From assembly GCA_964472855.1 (NCBI GenBank), contig CAYYMJ010000009.1, positions 7,839-71,838 on the forward strand: DNA of 64,000 bases, in the 5' to 3' direction. Shown here one piece after another: positions 1-8,053 of the stretch. Made by a program: the position numbers and the translations under genes. The notes under the pieces were generated by a model. The model saw only the letters and a program-made list of their open reading frames with translations. It did not search any database and had not been told where the DNA came from. Each line of letters opens with the position of its first letter. Position 1 is the stretch's first letter. The stretch is from Tranquillimonas sp964472855 (GTDB taxonomy: Bacteria > Pseudomonadota > Alphaproteobacteria > Rhodobacterales > Rhodobacteraceae).

Positions 1-1027
1 CTTCGAGGATGTCTTCCAGCGTGATCAGCCCCTGCAGGGTGCCATATTCGTCGACCACCAGTGCAAAATGGGCATGGCGGCGCAGGAACTGGCGCATCTG
101 GTCGTCCAGCGTCGTGGTTTCGGGCACGAAATAGGGGGTCATGGCGACATCGAGCACATCGAAGCCGTGGAAGGGGTCGTCGCTGCCGGTGGCGGCGCCA
201 AAACGGGCATACATGGCCCTGAGCAGGTCTTTGGCGTGGATGACGCCGACGATGTTTTCCGGCCGGTCGCTGTAGACTGGCAGGCGGGTGTGGGCCGAGC
301 GCAGGCATTGCTCCATCACCTGGCGCGGGCCCTGGGCGACGTCGACCATTTCGATCTGGCTGCGGTGCAGCATGATTTCCTCGACCGTGCGTTCACCAAG
401 GTCGAGGGCGCCGAGGATACGGTCGCGGTCTTCCTTCTGGACCACGCCTTCGGAATGGCCCAGTTGCAGGGCGCCGGCGATTTCCTCGCGCACGGCGAGG
501 ATACGTTTGTCGGGGTCGATGCGGACGCCAAAGAGCCACAGGATGCCGCGCACCAGTCCGCGCACCGCCGCCACCACCGGCGCGAAGACCAGCACCACCA
601 GCCCGATACCGCGTGCCACGCGCGAGGCGGCGCTTTCGGGGTTGGTGATGGCATAGGTCTTGGGCAGCACCTCGGCGAAGACCAGCACCAGCAGGGTCAT
701 CACCAGGGTGGCCAGCGCCACGCCCGATTCGCCGAAGGCCCGCGTGAACAGCGCCGTCGCCAGCGAGGTGGCGAGGATATTCACCAGGTTGTTGCCCAGA
801 AGAACCGAGCCGATCAGGCGTTCGTTATCTTCGGTGATCTTCAGCGCCCGGGCCGCGCCGCCGCTGCCCTTGTCGGCATGGGCGCGCAATTTGCCGCGCG
901 AGGCGGCGGTCAGCGCGGTTTCCGACCCGGAAAAGAAGGCGGACAGCACCAGCAGCGCCAGAATCGCCGCGGCGGTGATCCAGAAGGCGTTGTCGAGAAG
1001 GGGGGTGATCGGGTCGGTTGGCATCAT
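1..1027 (-). CDS. CNNM/CorC-family membrane protein with CBS pair, C-terminus cut by window edge
   Basis: Integral membrane protein of the HlyC/CorC (CNNM) family, usually associated with magnesium/cobalt efflux or magnesium homeostasis. About 342 residues are visible. An N-terminal hydrophobic helix runs into FFSGSETALTAASR (about residues 31-44), the hallmark of the DUF21 membrane domain, followed by further hydrophobic segments and VLPKTYA. The second half is a CBS-domain pair, with LPVYSDRPENIVGVIHAKDL and later VVDEYGTLQGLITLEDI at the window edge. The CorC_HlyC C-terminal domain would lie beyond base 1. Two adjacent ATG codons (1027 and 1024) are possible starts. The metallophosphoesterase gene to the right is divergent. 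The older name hemolysin should not be taken literally. Confidence 0.9.
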   Translation of the reverse strand, partial: MMPTDPITPLLDNAFWITAAAILALLVLSAFFSGSETALTAASRGKLRAHADKGSGGAARALKITEDNERLIGSVLLGNNLVNILATSLATALFTRAFGESGVALATLVMTLLVLVFAEVLPKTYAITNPESAASRVARGIGLVVLVFAPVVAAVRGLVRGILWLFGVRIDPDKRILAVREEIAGALQLGHSEGVVQKEDRDRILGALDLGERTVEEIMLHRSQIEMVDVAQGPRQVMEQCLRSAHTRLPVYSDRPENIVGVIHAKDLLRAMYARFGAATGSDDPFHGFDVLDVAMTPYFVPETTTLDDQMRQFLRRHAHFALVVDEYGTLQGLITLEDILE

Positions 1028-1105
1028 GGGTCAGGGGCTTGCGGGGTCGGGCCCCTTCAGCGTCTTATGGGGTGCGCGGGGCGTGCTTTCAAGAGAGGGG
1101 CGGGC

Positions 1106-1915
1106 GTGGACATTCGCGATTATGGCGAACTGGCGGGCCGGCTTTTGGTGTTTGGCGGGCCCTATTCGAACCTTGAGGCCCTGCGCGCGCTGGATGCGCG
1201 GGCCCGGGCCGCGGCGGTTGGGGGCGCGAACCTGATATGCACCGGCGACGTGGTGGCCTATGGCGGCGCACCGGTCGCGACGCTGGGGCTGGTCCGCGAG
1301 ATGGGGGCTGCCGTGGTGGCCGGCAATTGCGAGCGCCAGCTGGCGGCGGGGGCGACCGATTGTGGCTGTGGTTTTGCGCCGGGGTCGGCCTGCGACCGGC
1401 TGAGCCAGGGTTGGTATCCCTATGCGCTGTCGCAGCTTGGCGCCGCCGACCGTGACTGGTGCGGGCGCTGTCCGGATATCGTGCGGTTTCGTCACGCGGG
1501 GAAGCGAGTGGTGGCCATTCATGGCGGGGTCAGCGATATCGCGCGGTTCCTGTGGCCGGTGTCCGGCGACGATGCCTTTGCCGCCGAGGTGGCGGCGATC
1601 ACCGCCGTGGCCGGCCCGGTCGACCGGGTGTTGGCGGGGCATGCGGGCATTGCCTTTCGCCGCCAGGTTGCCGGGGTCGACTGGATCAACGCCGGCGCCA
1701 TCGGGCTGCCGCCCAACGATGGCGCCCCCGAGACCCGCTATGTCGAGATCGGTGCCGACGGCGAGCCTGTCTTTCACCGTCTGGCCTATGATCATGGGGC
1801 CGCCGCGGCGCGGATGCGCGACAACGGGCTGGGCGGCGGTTATGCCGATGCGCTGGTCAGCGGCTGGTGGCCGAGCGAGGATATCCTGCCGCCGGAAATG
1901 CGCCGGGCTGCCTAG
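1106..1915 (+). CDS. Metallophosphoesterase-like protein with altered first metal motif
   Basis: Calcineurin-like phosphoesterase fold, 269 aa. The start is taken as GTG 1106, preceded by AGAGAGGGG at 1092-1100; the open frame continues upstream, but that part overlaps the divergent CNNM gene and looks non-coding. Visible motifs in order: FGGPYSN where the family has GDxHxN, CTGDVVAYG (matches GDxxxxG), VAGNCE (GNHE-like), IHGG and LAGHAGI (GH). The Asp and His of motif I are therefore replaced while later metal ligands are largely kept. Enzymatic activity and substrate cannot be stated; a phosphatase or a degenerate metal-binding relative are both possible. Its stop codon overlaps the convergent xerD stop by 3 nt. 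Confidence 0.8.
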   Translation: MDIRDYGELAGRLLVFGGPYSNLEALRALDARARAAAVGGANLICTGDVVAYGGAPVATLGLVREMGAAVVAGNCERQLAAGATDCGCGFAPGSACDRLSQGWYPYALSQLGAADRDWCGRCPDIVRFRHAGKRVVAIHGGVSDIARFLWPVSGDDAFAAEVAAITAVAGPVDRVLAGHAGIAFRRQVAGVDWINAGAIGLPPNDGAPETRYVEIGADGEPVFHRLAYDHGAAAARMRDNGLGGGYADALVSGWWPSEDILPPEMRRAA

Positions 1916-2847
1916 CCGTCGGGTTTGCGGGCCAGCGGGTGATGGCCAAGCACCAGGTCGCGCAGCCGGTCGTCAAGCACATGGGTATAGATTTCGGTGG
2001 TGCCCACGTCGGCATGGCCCAGCAGCGACTGGATCGACCGCAGATCGGCGCCGCCCGACAGCAGGTGGGTGGCAAAGGCATGGCGCAGCACATGCGGGCT
2101 GACCTTGGCCGGCGCGATGCCGGCGGCAACGGCGATTTCCTTCAGCAACAGGTAGAAACGGTGCCGGGTCAGGTGGCCGGCGCGCGACCGTGACGGAAAC
2201 AGATGCGGCGAACCGGGGCGGCGGGCGGCCTGCGCCTGCGCCTCGGCCGCGTCGCGGTGGGCCAGCCATGCGGTGACGGCGGCGCGGGCCGGGCGCGACA
2301 GCGGCACCATGCGTTCCTTGCCGCCCTTGCCGCGCACCAGAATCGCAGCGGGATCGCCGCGAAGGGCGGCCACGGGCAGCGACACCAGTTCGGACACCCG
2401 CATGCCGGTGGCATAGAGAAGCTCGATCAGGCACAGGTTTCGGGCCCGGTCGGCCGGGGTGCGCCCTACGGTGCCGGTGGCGGTGATCAGGCGGTCGACC
2501 TCGTCGGTGCTCAGCACTTTGGGCAGCCGTTTCTGCCGCCCCGGCCCGGTGATCTGGATGGCGGGATTGTCGCCGCGCCACCCCTCTTCGTAGGCAAAGC
2601 GAAAGAATTGCCGGATCGACGACAGGCGCCGCGCGCGGGTGGATGCGGCCAGTCCGCGGGTGTTGCAGTCGACCAGATAGGCCTCGATCCCGGCCCGGGT
2701 AACGTCAAGCGGCGCGATATCGCGCTCGCACAGGAAGGCGGTGAAATCCTGCAGGTCGCGGCCATAGGCGGCCTGGGTGTTTTCGCTCGCCCCAAGCTCG
2801 GCCGCCTGCGCCTGCAGAAAGGTGGCGATGGCGCGGCCGGGGGTCAT
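1912..2847 (-). CDS. xerD: Tyrosine recombinase XerD
   Basis: Site-specific tyrosine recombinase, 311 aa, expected to resolve chromosome dimers at dif together with XerC and FtsK. An N-terminal SAM-like core-binding domain (about 1-95) precedes the catalytic domain. Catalytic residues are all visible: R150 in GMRVSEL, K174 in VRGKGGKER, HVLRH (H252, R255), H278 in LLGHADV and nucleophile Y287 in EIYTHV. The ATG at 2847 overlaps the stop of the upstream gene (ATGA), so the two are probably translationally coupled. XerD rather than XerC is inferred from the location next to aroK, a frequent alphaproteobacterial arrangement. Confidence 0.93.
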   Translation of the reverse strand: MTPGRAIATFLQAQAAELGASENTQAAYGRDLQDFTAFLCERDIAPLDVTRAGIEAYLVDCNTRGLAASTRARRLSSIRQFFRFAYEEGWRGDNPAIQITGPGRQKRLPKVLSTDEVDRLITATGTVGRTPADRARNLCLIELLYATGMRVSELVSLPVAALRGDPAAILVRGKGGKERMVPLSRPARAAVTAWLAHRDAAEAQAQAARRPGSPHLFPSRSRAGHLTRHRFYLLLKEIAVAAGIAPAKVSPHVLRHAFATHLLSGGADLRSIQSLLGHADVGTTEIYTHVLDDRLRDLVLGHHPLARKPDG

Positions 2848-4352
2848 GCGCCGTTGTCCAGCAGCATGACCTGCAGCGCGGCGCGGCGGGCGTGGTCGTG
2901 CAGGCCCAGCGCCCGCAGGCGGGCCAGCCCGGCCGACAGCGCCAGCCGGTCGCCGCCCTGTCCCGATTGCAACTGGGCGATGGCGGTGAGAATCTGCAGG
3001 CCGGGCGGTGCCGTATCGCCGGGCGCGGCGGCCGAAAAGCCTTTCGCCAGCGCATCGGTCAGCGCGCCGGCGCTGCGCTGGGGCGGCAGGCCACGGGCGA
3101 CGGCGGCCAGCGCGCGGGCCCGGTCCGAGCTGTCGAGCCCGCCCAGCGCCGAGTCGTAGCGCGACGACAGAAGCGCGATTTCGGCCACCAGCGGCCCCGG
3201 GGCCCGGCCCGGTGGCAGGGCCAGCAGCCGGCTGGCATAGCTTTCGGCAAAGGGCTGGGCCAGCCCGGCGGCGCGCATTTCGGCCCAGGCGGCGTCGATG
3301 CGGTTGCCAAGCTGGCCGGTCGGACCCTCGGCCAGCGCATTGTCGAGCGCGTGGATCGCCGCCACCCGGTCCCACACCCCGCCCGACGCCGCCGGGCGCC
3401 GTTCGCCATAGATCGCGAACAGGCCGGCGGGGCTGAGCCCGCCGCTGCGGGCCAGCCGTTCGGCCGCGGCGAGGCGCTGTTTCCAGCCCGAAATCGGCCG
3501 CAGGTCGGCATTGGCGAATGCCAGCGGCAGGGTGGCGGTGGGGATCGACTGGCCAATGGCCTCGAACATGACCAGTTCCAGCGGGGTCGGGCGGTCGGGC
3601 CGGGCAAGGTCGGGCGCGGCGTCGGTCAGTTCGGGGTCGAGAAAGCGGGCCAGAAGATCGCCCTCGGACGTGGTGACCACGCCCAGGGTTTCGGCGGTGT
3701 CCAGCGTCAGCGCGGCGGCATTCCAGTCGCCGCCGCGGGCCAGGCAGAAGATGCGGGCGCTATAGGTGGGCAGGATCTCGGGGATGGCGCGCAGTTGCGC
3801 ACAGGCGTGGTTGCCGGCGTTCGACAGAAGCTCGGCATCGAACCAGCGGCGGAATATCTGGGGCTCGTGCAGGCCGGTGGCCTCCATCAGCGACCGGGCG
3901 CGCGGCAGGTCGCCCAGCTTCAGCAGCATGTCGACCCGGGCCAGCAGGAACGCCATGCTGTCGGTGGCCGGCGGATCGGCCCGCGCCGTGGCCAGCAGTA
4001 CCAGAAGATCGCGCGCCGCCGGCAACAGCGCCTGCGGATCGGGCGGGAAGGCGCGGGCGGCGGCGGCGCCATCGGCCCCCAGCCACAGCCCTGACGGCAG
4101 GCCCGCCTCTTGCACGCTGATCAGCCCGGCCGAGGCCGGGTCGACTCGGTCCAGCGGCATCACGTCGATGGGCAGGGGCAGGGCGCTGTTGGTGATGCCG
4201 GGTTCGGTCAGGAGCGGAGAAAACACAATGGGGGCGGCGACCGTGTCGGACAGCCAGTCGATCGCGGCGATGGGCGCATCGTCCCCGGCCGCCGCCAGCG
4301 GCGTGGCCGCCAGCGCGGCCAGCAGCGCGGCGACCGGCCCGGCCCTAGCCAT
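2844..4352 (-). CDS. Exported protein of unknown function between aroK and xerD
   Basis: 502 aa protein with a clear Sec-type signal (MARAGPVAALLAALAATPLA followed by AAGDDA), so it is probably periplasmic. The remainder is Ala/Leu rich and helical, with stretches that look like degenerate TPR-type helical hairpins (for example LLARVDMLLKLGDLPRARSL). No catalytic motif was recognised. The ATG at 4352 is chosen because it begins the signal peptide and sits 8 nt inside the preceding small gene; its own stop overlaps the xerD start by 4 nt. It therefore belongs to a three-gene minus-strand set (small membrane protein, this gene, xerD). Function unknown. Confidence 0.8.
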   Translation of the reverse strand: MARAGPVAALLAALAATPLAAAGDDAPIAAIDWLSDTVAAPIVFSPLLTEPGITNSALPLPIDVMPLDRVDPASAGLISVQEAGLPSGLWLGADGAAAARAFPPDPQALLPAARDLLVLLATARADPPATDSMAFLLARVDMLLKLGDLPRARSLMEATGLHEPQIFRRWFDAELLSNAGNHACAQLRAIPEILPTYSARIFCLARGGDWNAAALTLDTAETLGVVTTSEGDLLARFLDPELTDAAPDLARPDRPTPLELVMFEAIGQSIPTATLPLAFANADLRPISGWKQRLAAAERLARSGGLSPAGLFAIYGERRPAASGGVWDRVAAIHALDNALAEGPTGQLGNRIDAAWAEMRAAGLAQPFAESYASRLLALPPGRAPGPLVAEIALLSSRYDSALGGLDSSDRARALAAVARGLPPQRSAGALTDALAKGFSAAAPGDTAPPGLQILTAIAQLQSGQGGDRLALSAGLARLRALGLHDHARRAALQVMLLDNGA

Positions 4353-4479
4353 CAATGACCACCGGCACCGTGGTTTCGGTCTGGTCGGGGGTGAGATCGC
4401 CGAGATAGGCAAACCCCGCCAGCCCCACGAAGGCCAGCAATGCCACAACGATGATGATTTTCAGTAGCGTGCCCAGCAT
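4345..4479 (-). CDS. 44-aa single-pass membrane protein
   Basis: Small gene. It begins MLGTLLKIIIVVALLAFVG, giving one transmembrane helix (about residues 5-28), and ends in a short acidic/threonine tail with TPDQTETTVPVV. The stop TAG (4345-4347) lies inside the next gene: the ATG of the exported protein at 4352 overlaps it by 8 nt, which supports real translation and coupling. The start is separated by 102 bp from the divergent aroK start. Family unknown; possibly a small subunit or assembly partner for the exported protein encoded next to it (inference). Confidence 0.7.
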   Translation of the reverse strand: MLGTLLKIIIVVALLAFVGLAGFAYLGDLTPDQTETTVPVVIDG

Positions 4480-4581
4480 ATGTCTGCCCCGGTTGTTCTT
4501 GGGTGTCGCGTATCGGCGGAAACCCGGCCTCTCGGTCTGTTGCTGCCGTTTATATATGGTCTTTCCGGCAATATCACGCCA

Positions 4582-5169
4582 ATGAAAGACCTTGTGAGAT
4601 CATTTGGGCGGGTCGATGCCGGCGTGGCGTACCAGTTGAACAAGACGGTTGTGATGGTCGGCATGATGGGCGCCGGCAAGACCGCGGTCGGGGGGGCGCT
4701 GGCGCGGATGCTGGGGGTTCCCTTCCGCGACAGCGATGCCGAGATCGTCGCCGCCGCCAACATGGGCATCGCCGAGATATTCGCCCGCGATGGCGAGGAT
4801 TTCTTCCGTGAAAAGGAAACGCGGGTCATCGCCCGCCTGTTGCAGGACCGGCCGGCCATCCTGTCGACAGGGGGCGGCGCCTATATGTCGGCCCGCAATC
4901 GCGAGATGATCACCCGCGACGGATTTGCCGTGTGGCTGCAGGTCGAGCTGGATCTTCTGTGGGCCCGGGTCCGCCATCGCGACACGCGCCCGCTGCTGCA
5001 TACCGATAACCCCTATGAAACGCTGAAAACGCTTTGCGCGGCGCGCGAGCCCTCGTATGCCCTTGCCGATCTGACGGTCGCGGCACAGCCGAGCTATTCG
5101 GTCGAGGACATGGCCGGGGCGGTGCTGGACAAGCTGGCGGGCATACCCCGGATCCTGGAAGGGCGCTGA
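4582..5169 (+). CDS. aroK: Shikimate kinase
   Basis: Phosphorylates shikimate to shikimate 3-phosphate with ATP in the cytosolic chorismate pathway. The protein is 195 aa from ATG 4582, a normal family length. The P-loop is GMMGAGKT near residues 28-35, followed by FRDSDAEIV (the shikimate-binding DSD motif), LSTGGGAYM (GGG motif) and a lid region with RDTRPLL. The frame is open further upstream to 4480, but the extra residues are not family-like. It lies 1 nt upstream of aroB, the classical aroKB operon, and is divergent from the small membrane protein gene, so promoters for both lie in 4480-4581. Confidence 0.96.
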   Translation: MKDLVRSFGRVDAGVAYQLNKTVVMVGMMGAGKTAVGGALARMLGVPFRDSDAEIVAAANMGIAEIFARDGEDFFREKETRVIARLLQDRPAILSTGGGAYMSARNREMITRDGFAVWLQVELDLLWARVRHRDTRPLLHTDNPYETLKTLCAAREPSYALADLTVAAQPSYSVEDMAGAVLDKLAGIPRILEGR

Positions 5170-5170
5170 C

Positions 5171-6310
5171 ATGGTCGCAGTTGAAACCGTACATGTTCCG
5201 TTGGGCGAGCGCGCCTATGACGTGCGGATCGGGTCGGGCCTGATCGCGGGGATCGCGGCCGAAATCGCGCCGCTTTTGCAGCGGCCGCGCGTGGCCATCG
5301 TGACCGACACCCATGTCGCCGCCGCGCATCTTGGGGCGCTGCAGGCGGCGCTGGAGGCCGGCGGCATCGGGCATGTGACCCTGACACTGCCGGCGGGCGA
5401 GGCCACCAAAAGCTGGGCGGCGCTGCAACAGGTCTGTGACTGGATGCTGGCCGAACGGGTCGAGCGGCGCGACCTGCTTGTGGCGCTGGGCGGCGGGGTG
5501 ATCGGCGATCTGGCCGGATTTGCCGCCGCGATCCTGCGCCGGGGGGTGCGGTTCGTGCAGTTGCCCACCTCGCTGCTGGCGCAGGTCGACAGCTCGGTCG
5601 GGGGCAAGACCGGCATCAACACGCCTCATGGCAAGAACCTGGTCGGCGCCTTTCACCAGCCGTCGCTGGTGCTGGCCGATATCGCGGTGCTGGACACGCT
5701 GACGCCGCGCGATTTTCTGGCCGGCTATGGCGAGGTGGTGAAATACGGACTGTTGGGTGACGCCGCGTTCTTTGAGTGGCTTGAACGTAACGGCCCCGCG
5801 CTGGCCGCCGGCGACAAGGGCCTGCGGGCCCGGGCGGTGCGCCGGTCGGTCGAGATGAAGGCCGCGATCGTGGTGCGCGACGAGACCGAACAGGGCGAGC
5901 GTGCGCTGTTGAACCTTGGGCATACCTTTTGCCACGCGCTCGAGGCGGCGACGGGTTATTCCGGCCGCCTGCTGCACGGCGAGGGCGTGGCCATCGGCTG
6001 CGCGCTGGCCTTCGAGACCTCGGCCCGGCTGGGATGGTGCGCGCAGGAAGAGCCCGGCCGCGTGCGCGCGCATCTGCGGGCCATGGGCATGAAGACCGAG
6101 CTTGGCGACATTCCCGGCGATCTGCCCGGCGCCGACGCGCTGTTGAAGCTGATGGGTCAGGACAAGAAGGTCATCGACGGGCAGTTGCGGTTCGTGATGG
6201 CGCGCGGGATCGGCGCGGCTTTCGTGTCGGCGGATGTGCCGGGCGAGGTGGTGCGTGACGTTCTGCAGGACGGGTTGGCGGGCCGCCGGGTCGCTTCGCA
6301 AGTGAGTTGA
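5171..6310 (+). CDS. aroB: 3-dehydroquinate synthase
   Basis: Converts DAHP to 3-dehydroquinate, the second step of the chorismate pathway, using NAD+ and a divalent metal. 379 aa, close to the usual length. Family signatures include GGGVIGDLAGFAA, LPTSLLAQVDSSVGGKTGIN and GHTFCHALE, which carries a metal-ligand His. It starts 1 nt after the aroK stop and is almost certainly co-transcribed with it. The sequence directly after the stop (6323-6385) is a copy of an approximately 60-bp dispersed repeat, described separately. Confidence 0.97.
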   Translation: MVAVETVHVPLGERAYDVRIGSGLIAGIAAEIAPLLQRPRVAIVTDTHVAAAHLGALQAALEAGGIGHVTLTLPAGEATKSWAALQQVCDWMLAERVERRDLLVALGGGVIGDLAGFAAAILRRGVRFVQLPTSLLAQVDSSVGGKTGINTPHGKNLVGAFHQPSLVLADIAVLDTLTPRDFLAGYGEVVKYGLLGDAAFFEWLERNGPALAAGDKGLRARAVRRSVEMKAAIVVRDETEQGERALLNLGHTFCHALEAATGYSGRLLHGEGVAIGCALAFETSARLGWCAQEEPGRVRAHLRAMGMKTELGDIPGDLPGADALLKLMGQDKKVIDGQLRFVMARGIGAAFVSADVPGEVVRDVLQDGLAGRRVASQVS

Positions 6311-6322
6311 GCCAGACGGCAA

Positions 6323-6385
6323 CGCCTGGCGTGTTGAAGTCGATGAGTTCAGGCGGCGCCGGGTGGCCCGGGGTTGACGCGAAAT
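6323..6385 (+). repeat. Dispersed ~60-bp repeat, copy A
   Basis: Directly 3' of aroB. It shares GTGTTGA, about 10 variable bases, TTCAGGC, then GGGTG and a GACGCG-like end with two copies at 63196-63258 and 63258-63321. Alignment by eye is continuous over about 60 bases with scattered substitutions. No ORF is conserved in it. Role unknown. Confidence 0.6.
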
Positions 6386-6412
6386 GCCAGGACCCGGCCC
6401 CGACGACCGGGG

Positions 6413-6433
6413 CAGATTTTCGTCGAAAATCTG
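6413..6433. repeat. 21-bp perfect palindrome, ATTTTCG-N-CGAAAAT family
   Basis: CAGATTTTCG, T, CGAAAATCTG: 10-bp arms around one central base, in the convergent gap between aroB and the M48 protease gene. A second member with the same core lies at 52706-52726. It is AT-rich in an otherwise GC-rich setting. It could be a protein-binding site or a mobile palindromic unit. Confidence 0.7.
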
Positions 6434-6435
6434 GT

Positions 6436-6504
6436 TTTGGGGCGCTGCCCCTCTGCGCGGGTGCCCCGCGCATTCACCCCGGGATATTTGCGCCAAGCTG
6501 ATGG
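6436..6504 (-). repeat. Stop-proximal element, copy 1
   Basis: Read on the minus strand it begins CCATCAGCTTGGCGCAAATA 11 nt after the M48 protease stop codon. It continues with TCCCGGGGTGAATGCGC and ends in a GGGGCAGCGCCCC hairpin. It has the same order of parts as copies at 22904, 28167, 39333, 43028 and 61568. It probably acts in the 3' untranslated region as a terminator-like or mRNA-stabilising hairpin (inference). Confidence 0.65.
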
Positions 6505-6514
6505 TCGGGCGGGG

Positions 6515-7201
6515 TCAGCCGGTGGTCCAGCCGGCTTCGAGCGATTCGATGGCGGCGATGCGTTCGGCGGTTTTGGGGTGGCTCATCAGCCAGGCCGGGG
6601 CAACGCCGCCCGGGGCCGCCACCAGGTTTTCCAGCTTGGCCAGCAGCGATTTCTGGGCGCCGGTGCCGATGCCGGATTTGACCAGCAGCGCGGCGGCATA
6701 GGCGTCGGCCTCGTATTCGTCGTTGCGCGACAGGCGCGCGGCCAGCAGCGTGGTCAGCATGTTGGCGATCCAGATGCCGATGCCGGGCAGGAAACGCGAC
6801 AGCACGAGCGCCAGCGCCGTGCGCAGGGCGTTCTGGCCGGAAAAGTCGATCATGCGTCGGCGCGAATGGCCAAGGGCGACATGGCCGAGTTCATGGGCGA
6901 TGACGCTGGCCAGTTCTTCGGCGCTGACCTCGCCGGTGCGATACCTGTCGAAGAAGCCCCGGGTCAGGAAGATGCGTCCGTCCGGGGCCGCCAGCCCGTT
7001 GACCGGGGCCACTTCGTAAAGGTGGACCTTGATCCGCGACAGATCGAGCGCCGCTGCCATGCGGTCGGTCAGTTTGCGCAGCACCGGGTCGGCAAGCTCG
7101 GTCGAGCGGGCGTCAAGCGCTTTCGCGGTACGCCAGGCCGAGAAGCGATACATGATCAGGGCGTAGAGGATCGCCAGAAGGATCGGCGTGAATTTCAGCA
7201 T
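6515..7201 (-). CDS. M48-family zinc metallopeptidase
   Basis: 228 aa membrane-anchored metalloprotease of the HtpX/Oma1-like M48 family. An N-terminal hydrophobic helix (LLAILYALIMYRF, about residues 8-20) anchors it. The zinc site HELGH is at residues 103-107 (SVIAHELGHVALGHS), and the third ligand is probably the Glu in NDEYEADAYAA. This class often works in membrane protein quality control; the substrate is unknown. It is the last gene after dedA on the minus strand. If the assembly gap at 7283-7382 is an artefact, only about 46 nt separate it from the dedA stop. A stop-proximal repeat element follows its stop codon. Confidence 0.88.
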   Translation of the reverse strand: MLKFTPILLAILYALIMYRFSAWRTAKALDARSTELADPVLRKLTDRMAAALDLSRIKVHLYEVAPVNGLAAPDGRIFLTRGFFDRYRTGEVSAEELASVIAHELGHVALGHSRRRMIDFSGQNALRTALALVLSRFLPGIGIWIANMLTTLLAARLSRNDEYEADAYAAALLVKSGIGTGAQKSLLAKLENLVAAPGGVAPAWLMSHPKTAERIAAIESLEAGWTTG

Positions 7202-7227
7202 GGGTCAGATATTGGGCCTTTGGCGGC

Positions 7228-7437
7228 AGGGGGCAAGGGTGGGGGTGTCAGAGGCCGGCCGGGCGGGTGCCGGCGGTGCGTTNNNNNNNNNNNNNNNNNN
7301 NNNNNNNNNNNNNNNNNNNNNNNNNNNNNNNNNNNNNNNNNNNNNNNNNNNNNNNNNNNNNNNNNNNNNNNNNNNNNNNNNNAGGGGGCAAGGGTGGGGG
7401 TGTCAGAGGCCGGCCGGGCGGGTGCCGGCGGTGCGTT
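7228..7437. other. Scaffold gap (7283-7382, 100 N) with 55-bp flanking duplication
   Basis: Exactly 100 N lie between two identical 55-bp copies (7228-7282 and 7383-7437) of the same sequence, which contains the 3' end of dedA. This is the pattern of two contigs with an unmerged overlap. Removing the N run and one copy leaves one intact dedA 3' end and a short dedA-M48 spacer, so the gap probably holds no missing DNA. Confidence 0.85.
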
Positions 7438-8053
7438 CTGCGGCGCGTTCCGCTTCGCGGGCTCGCGACTTGCGCAGCGCGTCGCGCAGGGCCAGCCCAA
7501 GGCCGATGGTGACCGCCAGCGCGGCCAGAAGCCCGGCCGAGTTGCCCAGCACCGTGGCCAGGGTTGCGATCTGGCCGGCGAAGGTGAAGCCCAGCATCAC
7601 ATAGGCGCCGACCCAGACGGCTTCGCCCGCGATATCCCAGAGCGTGTAGCGCCACCAGCCCAGACCGGCGGCCCCGGCCACGACATTCACGTAAGGCCCC
7701 AGCGGCGCGAAGAGCCATGTGCTGAAAAACACCCCCGGCCCGCCCCAGCGCGCCACCGTGGCGCGGGCGCGGTTCAGCAGGGCCGCCGCGCGGGGCCGCG
7801 TTTGTGTCATGCGCGTGATCGCGGCACCGCCCCGCCGCCCGATCTGAAAGCCGGTCTGGTCGCCCAGCACCGCACCGGCATAGCCCGCCGCCAGCACCTG
7901 CCACAGCACCAGATCCTCGGACGCCGCGAAGGCGCCGCCGGCCAGCATCACGAAGGCGGTGGGGATGGGCACGAACAGACAGCTGAGACAGGCCGAGGCC
8001 AGCACCAGCCACACGCCATAGTCCGACACCAGGGTAAAGAAGAAATCACTCAT
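7403..8053 (-). CDS. DedA/SNARE-associated family membrane protein
   Basis: 216 aa polytopic membrane protein of the DedA (VTT) superfamily. It has an N-terminal hydrophobic segment, the loop FVPIPTAFVMLAGG, then GAVLGDQTGFQIGRRGG, and later FAPLGPYVNVVAGAAG, which corresponds to the reentrant-loop region of the family. DedA proteins are linked to lipid flipping, membrane potential and envelope integrity. The C-terminus is a charged tail rich in Arg and Ala. The ATG at 8053 overlaps the upstream stop (ATGA). Its last codons fall inside the duplicated sequence beside the scaffold gap, so the exact C-terminus depends on the assembly being right there. Confidence 0.87.
   Translation of the reverse strand: MSDFFFTLVSDYGVWLVLASACLSCLFVPIPTAFVMLAGGAFAASEDLVLWQVLAAGYAGAVLGDQTGFQIGRRGGAAITRMTQTRPRAAALLNRARATVARWGGPGVFFSTWLFAPLGPYVNVVAGAAGLGWWRYTLWDIAGEAVWVGAYVMLGFTFAGQIATLATVLGNSAGLLAALAVTIGLGLALRDALRKSRAREAERAAERTAGTRPAGL

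Noticed and set aside
68..1105. Long open frame upstream of the metallophosphoesterase, in frame with it
   Set aside because: It lies antisense to the CNNM/CorC gene and encodes low-complexity Ala/Gly/His-rich sequence without domain signals. GTG 1106 with a ribosome site explains the gene.
7283..7382. A mobile element hidden by the first N gap
   Set aside because: The flanking duplication is 55 bp, much longer than a normal target-site duplication, and collapse gives a normal intergenic spacing.
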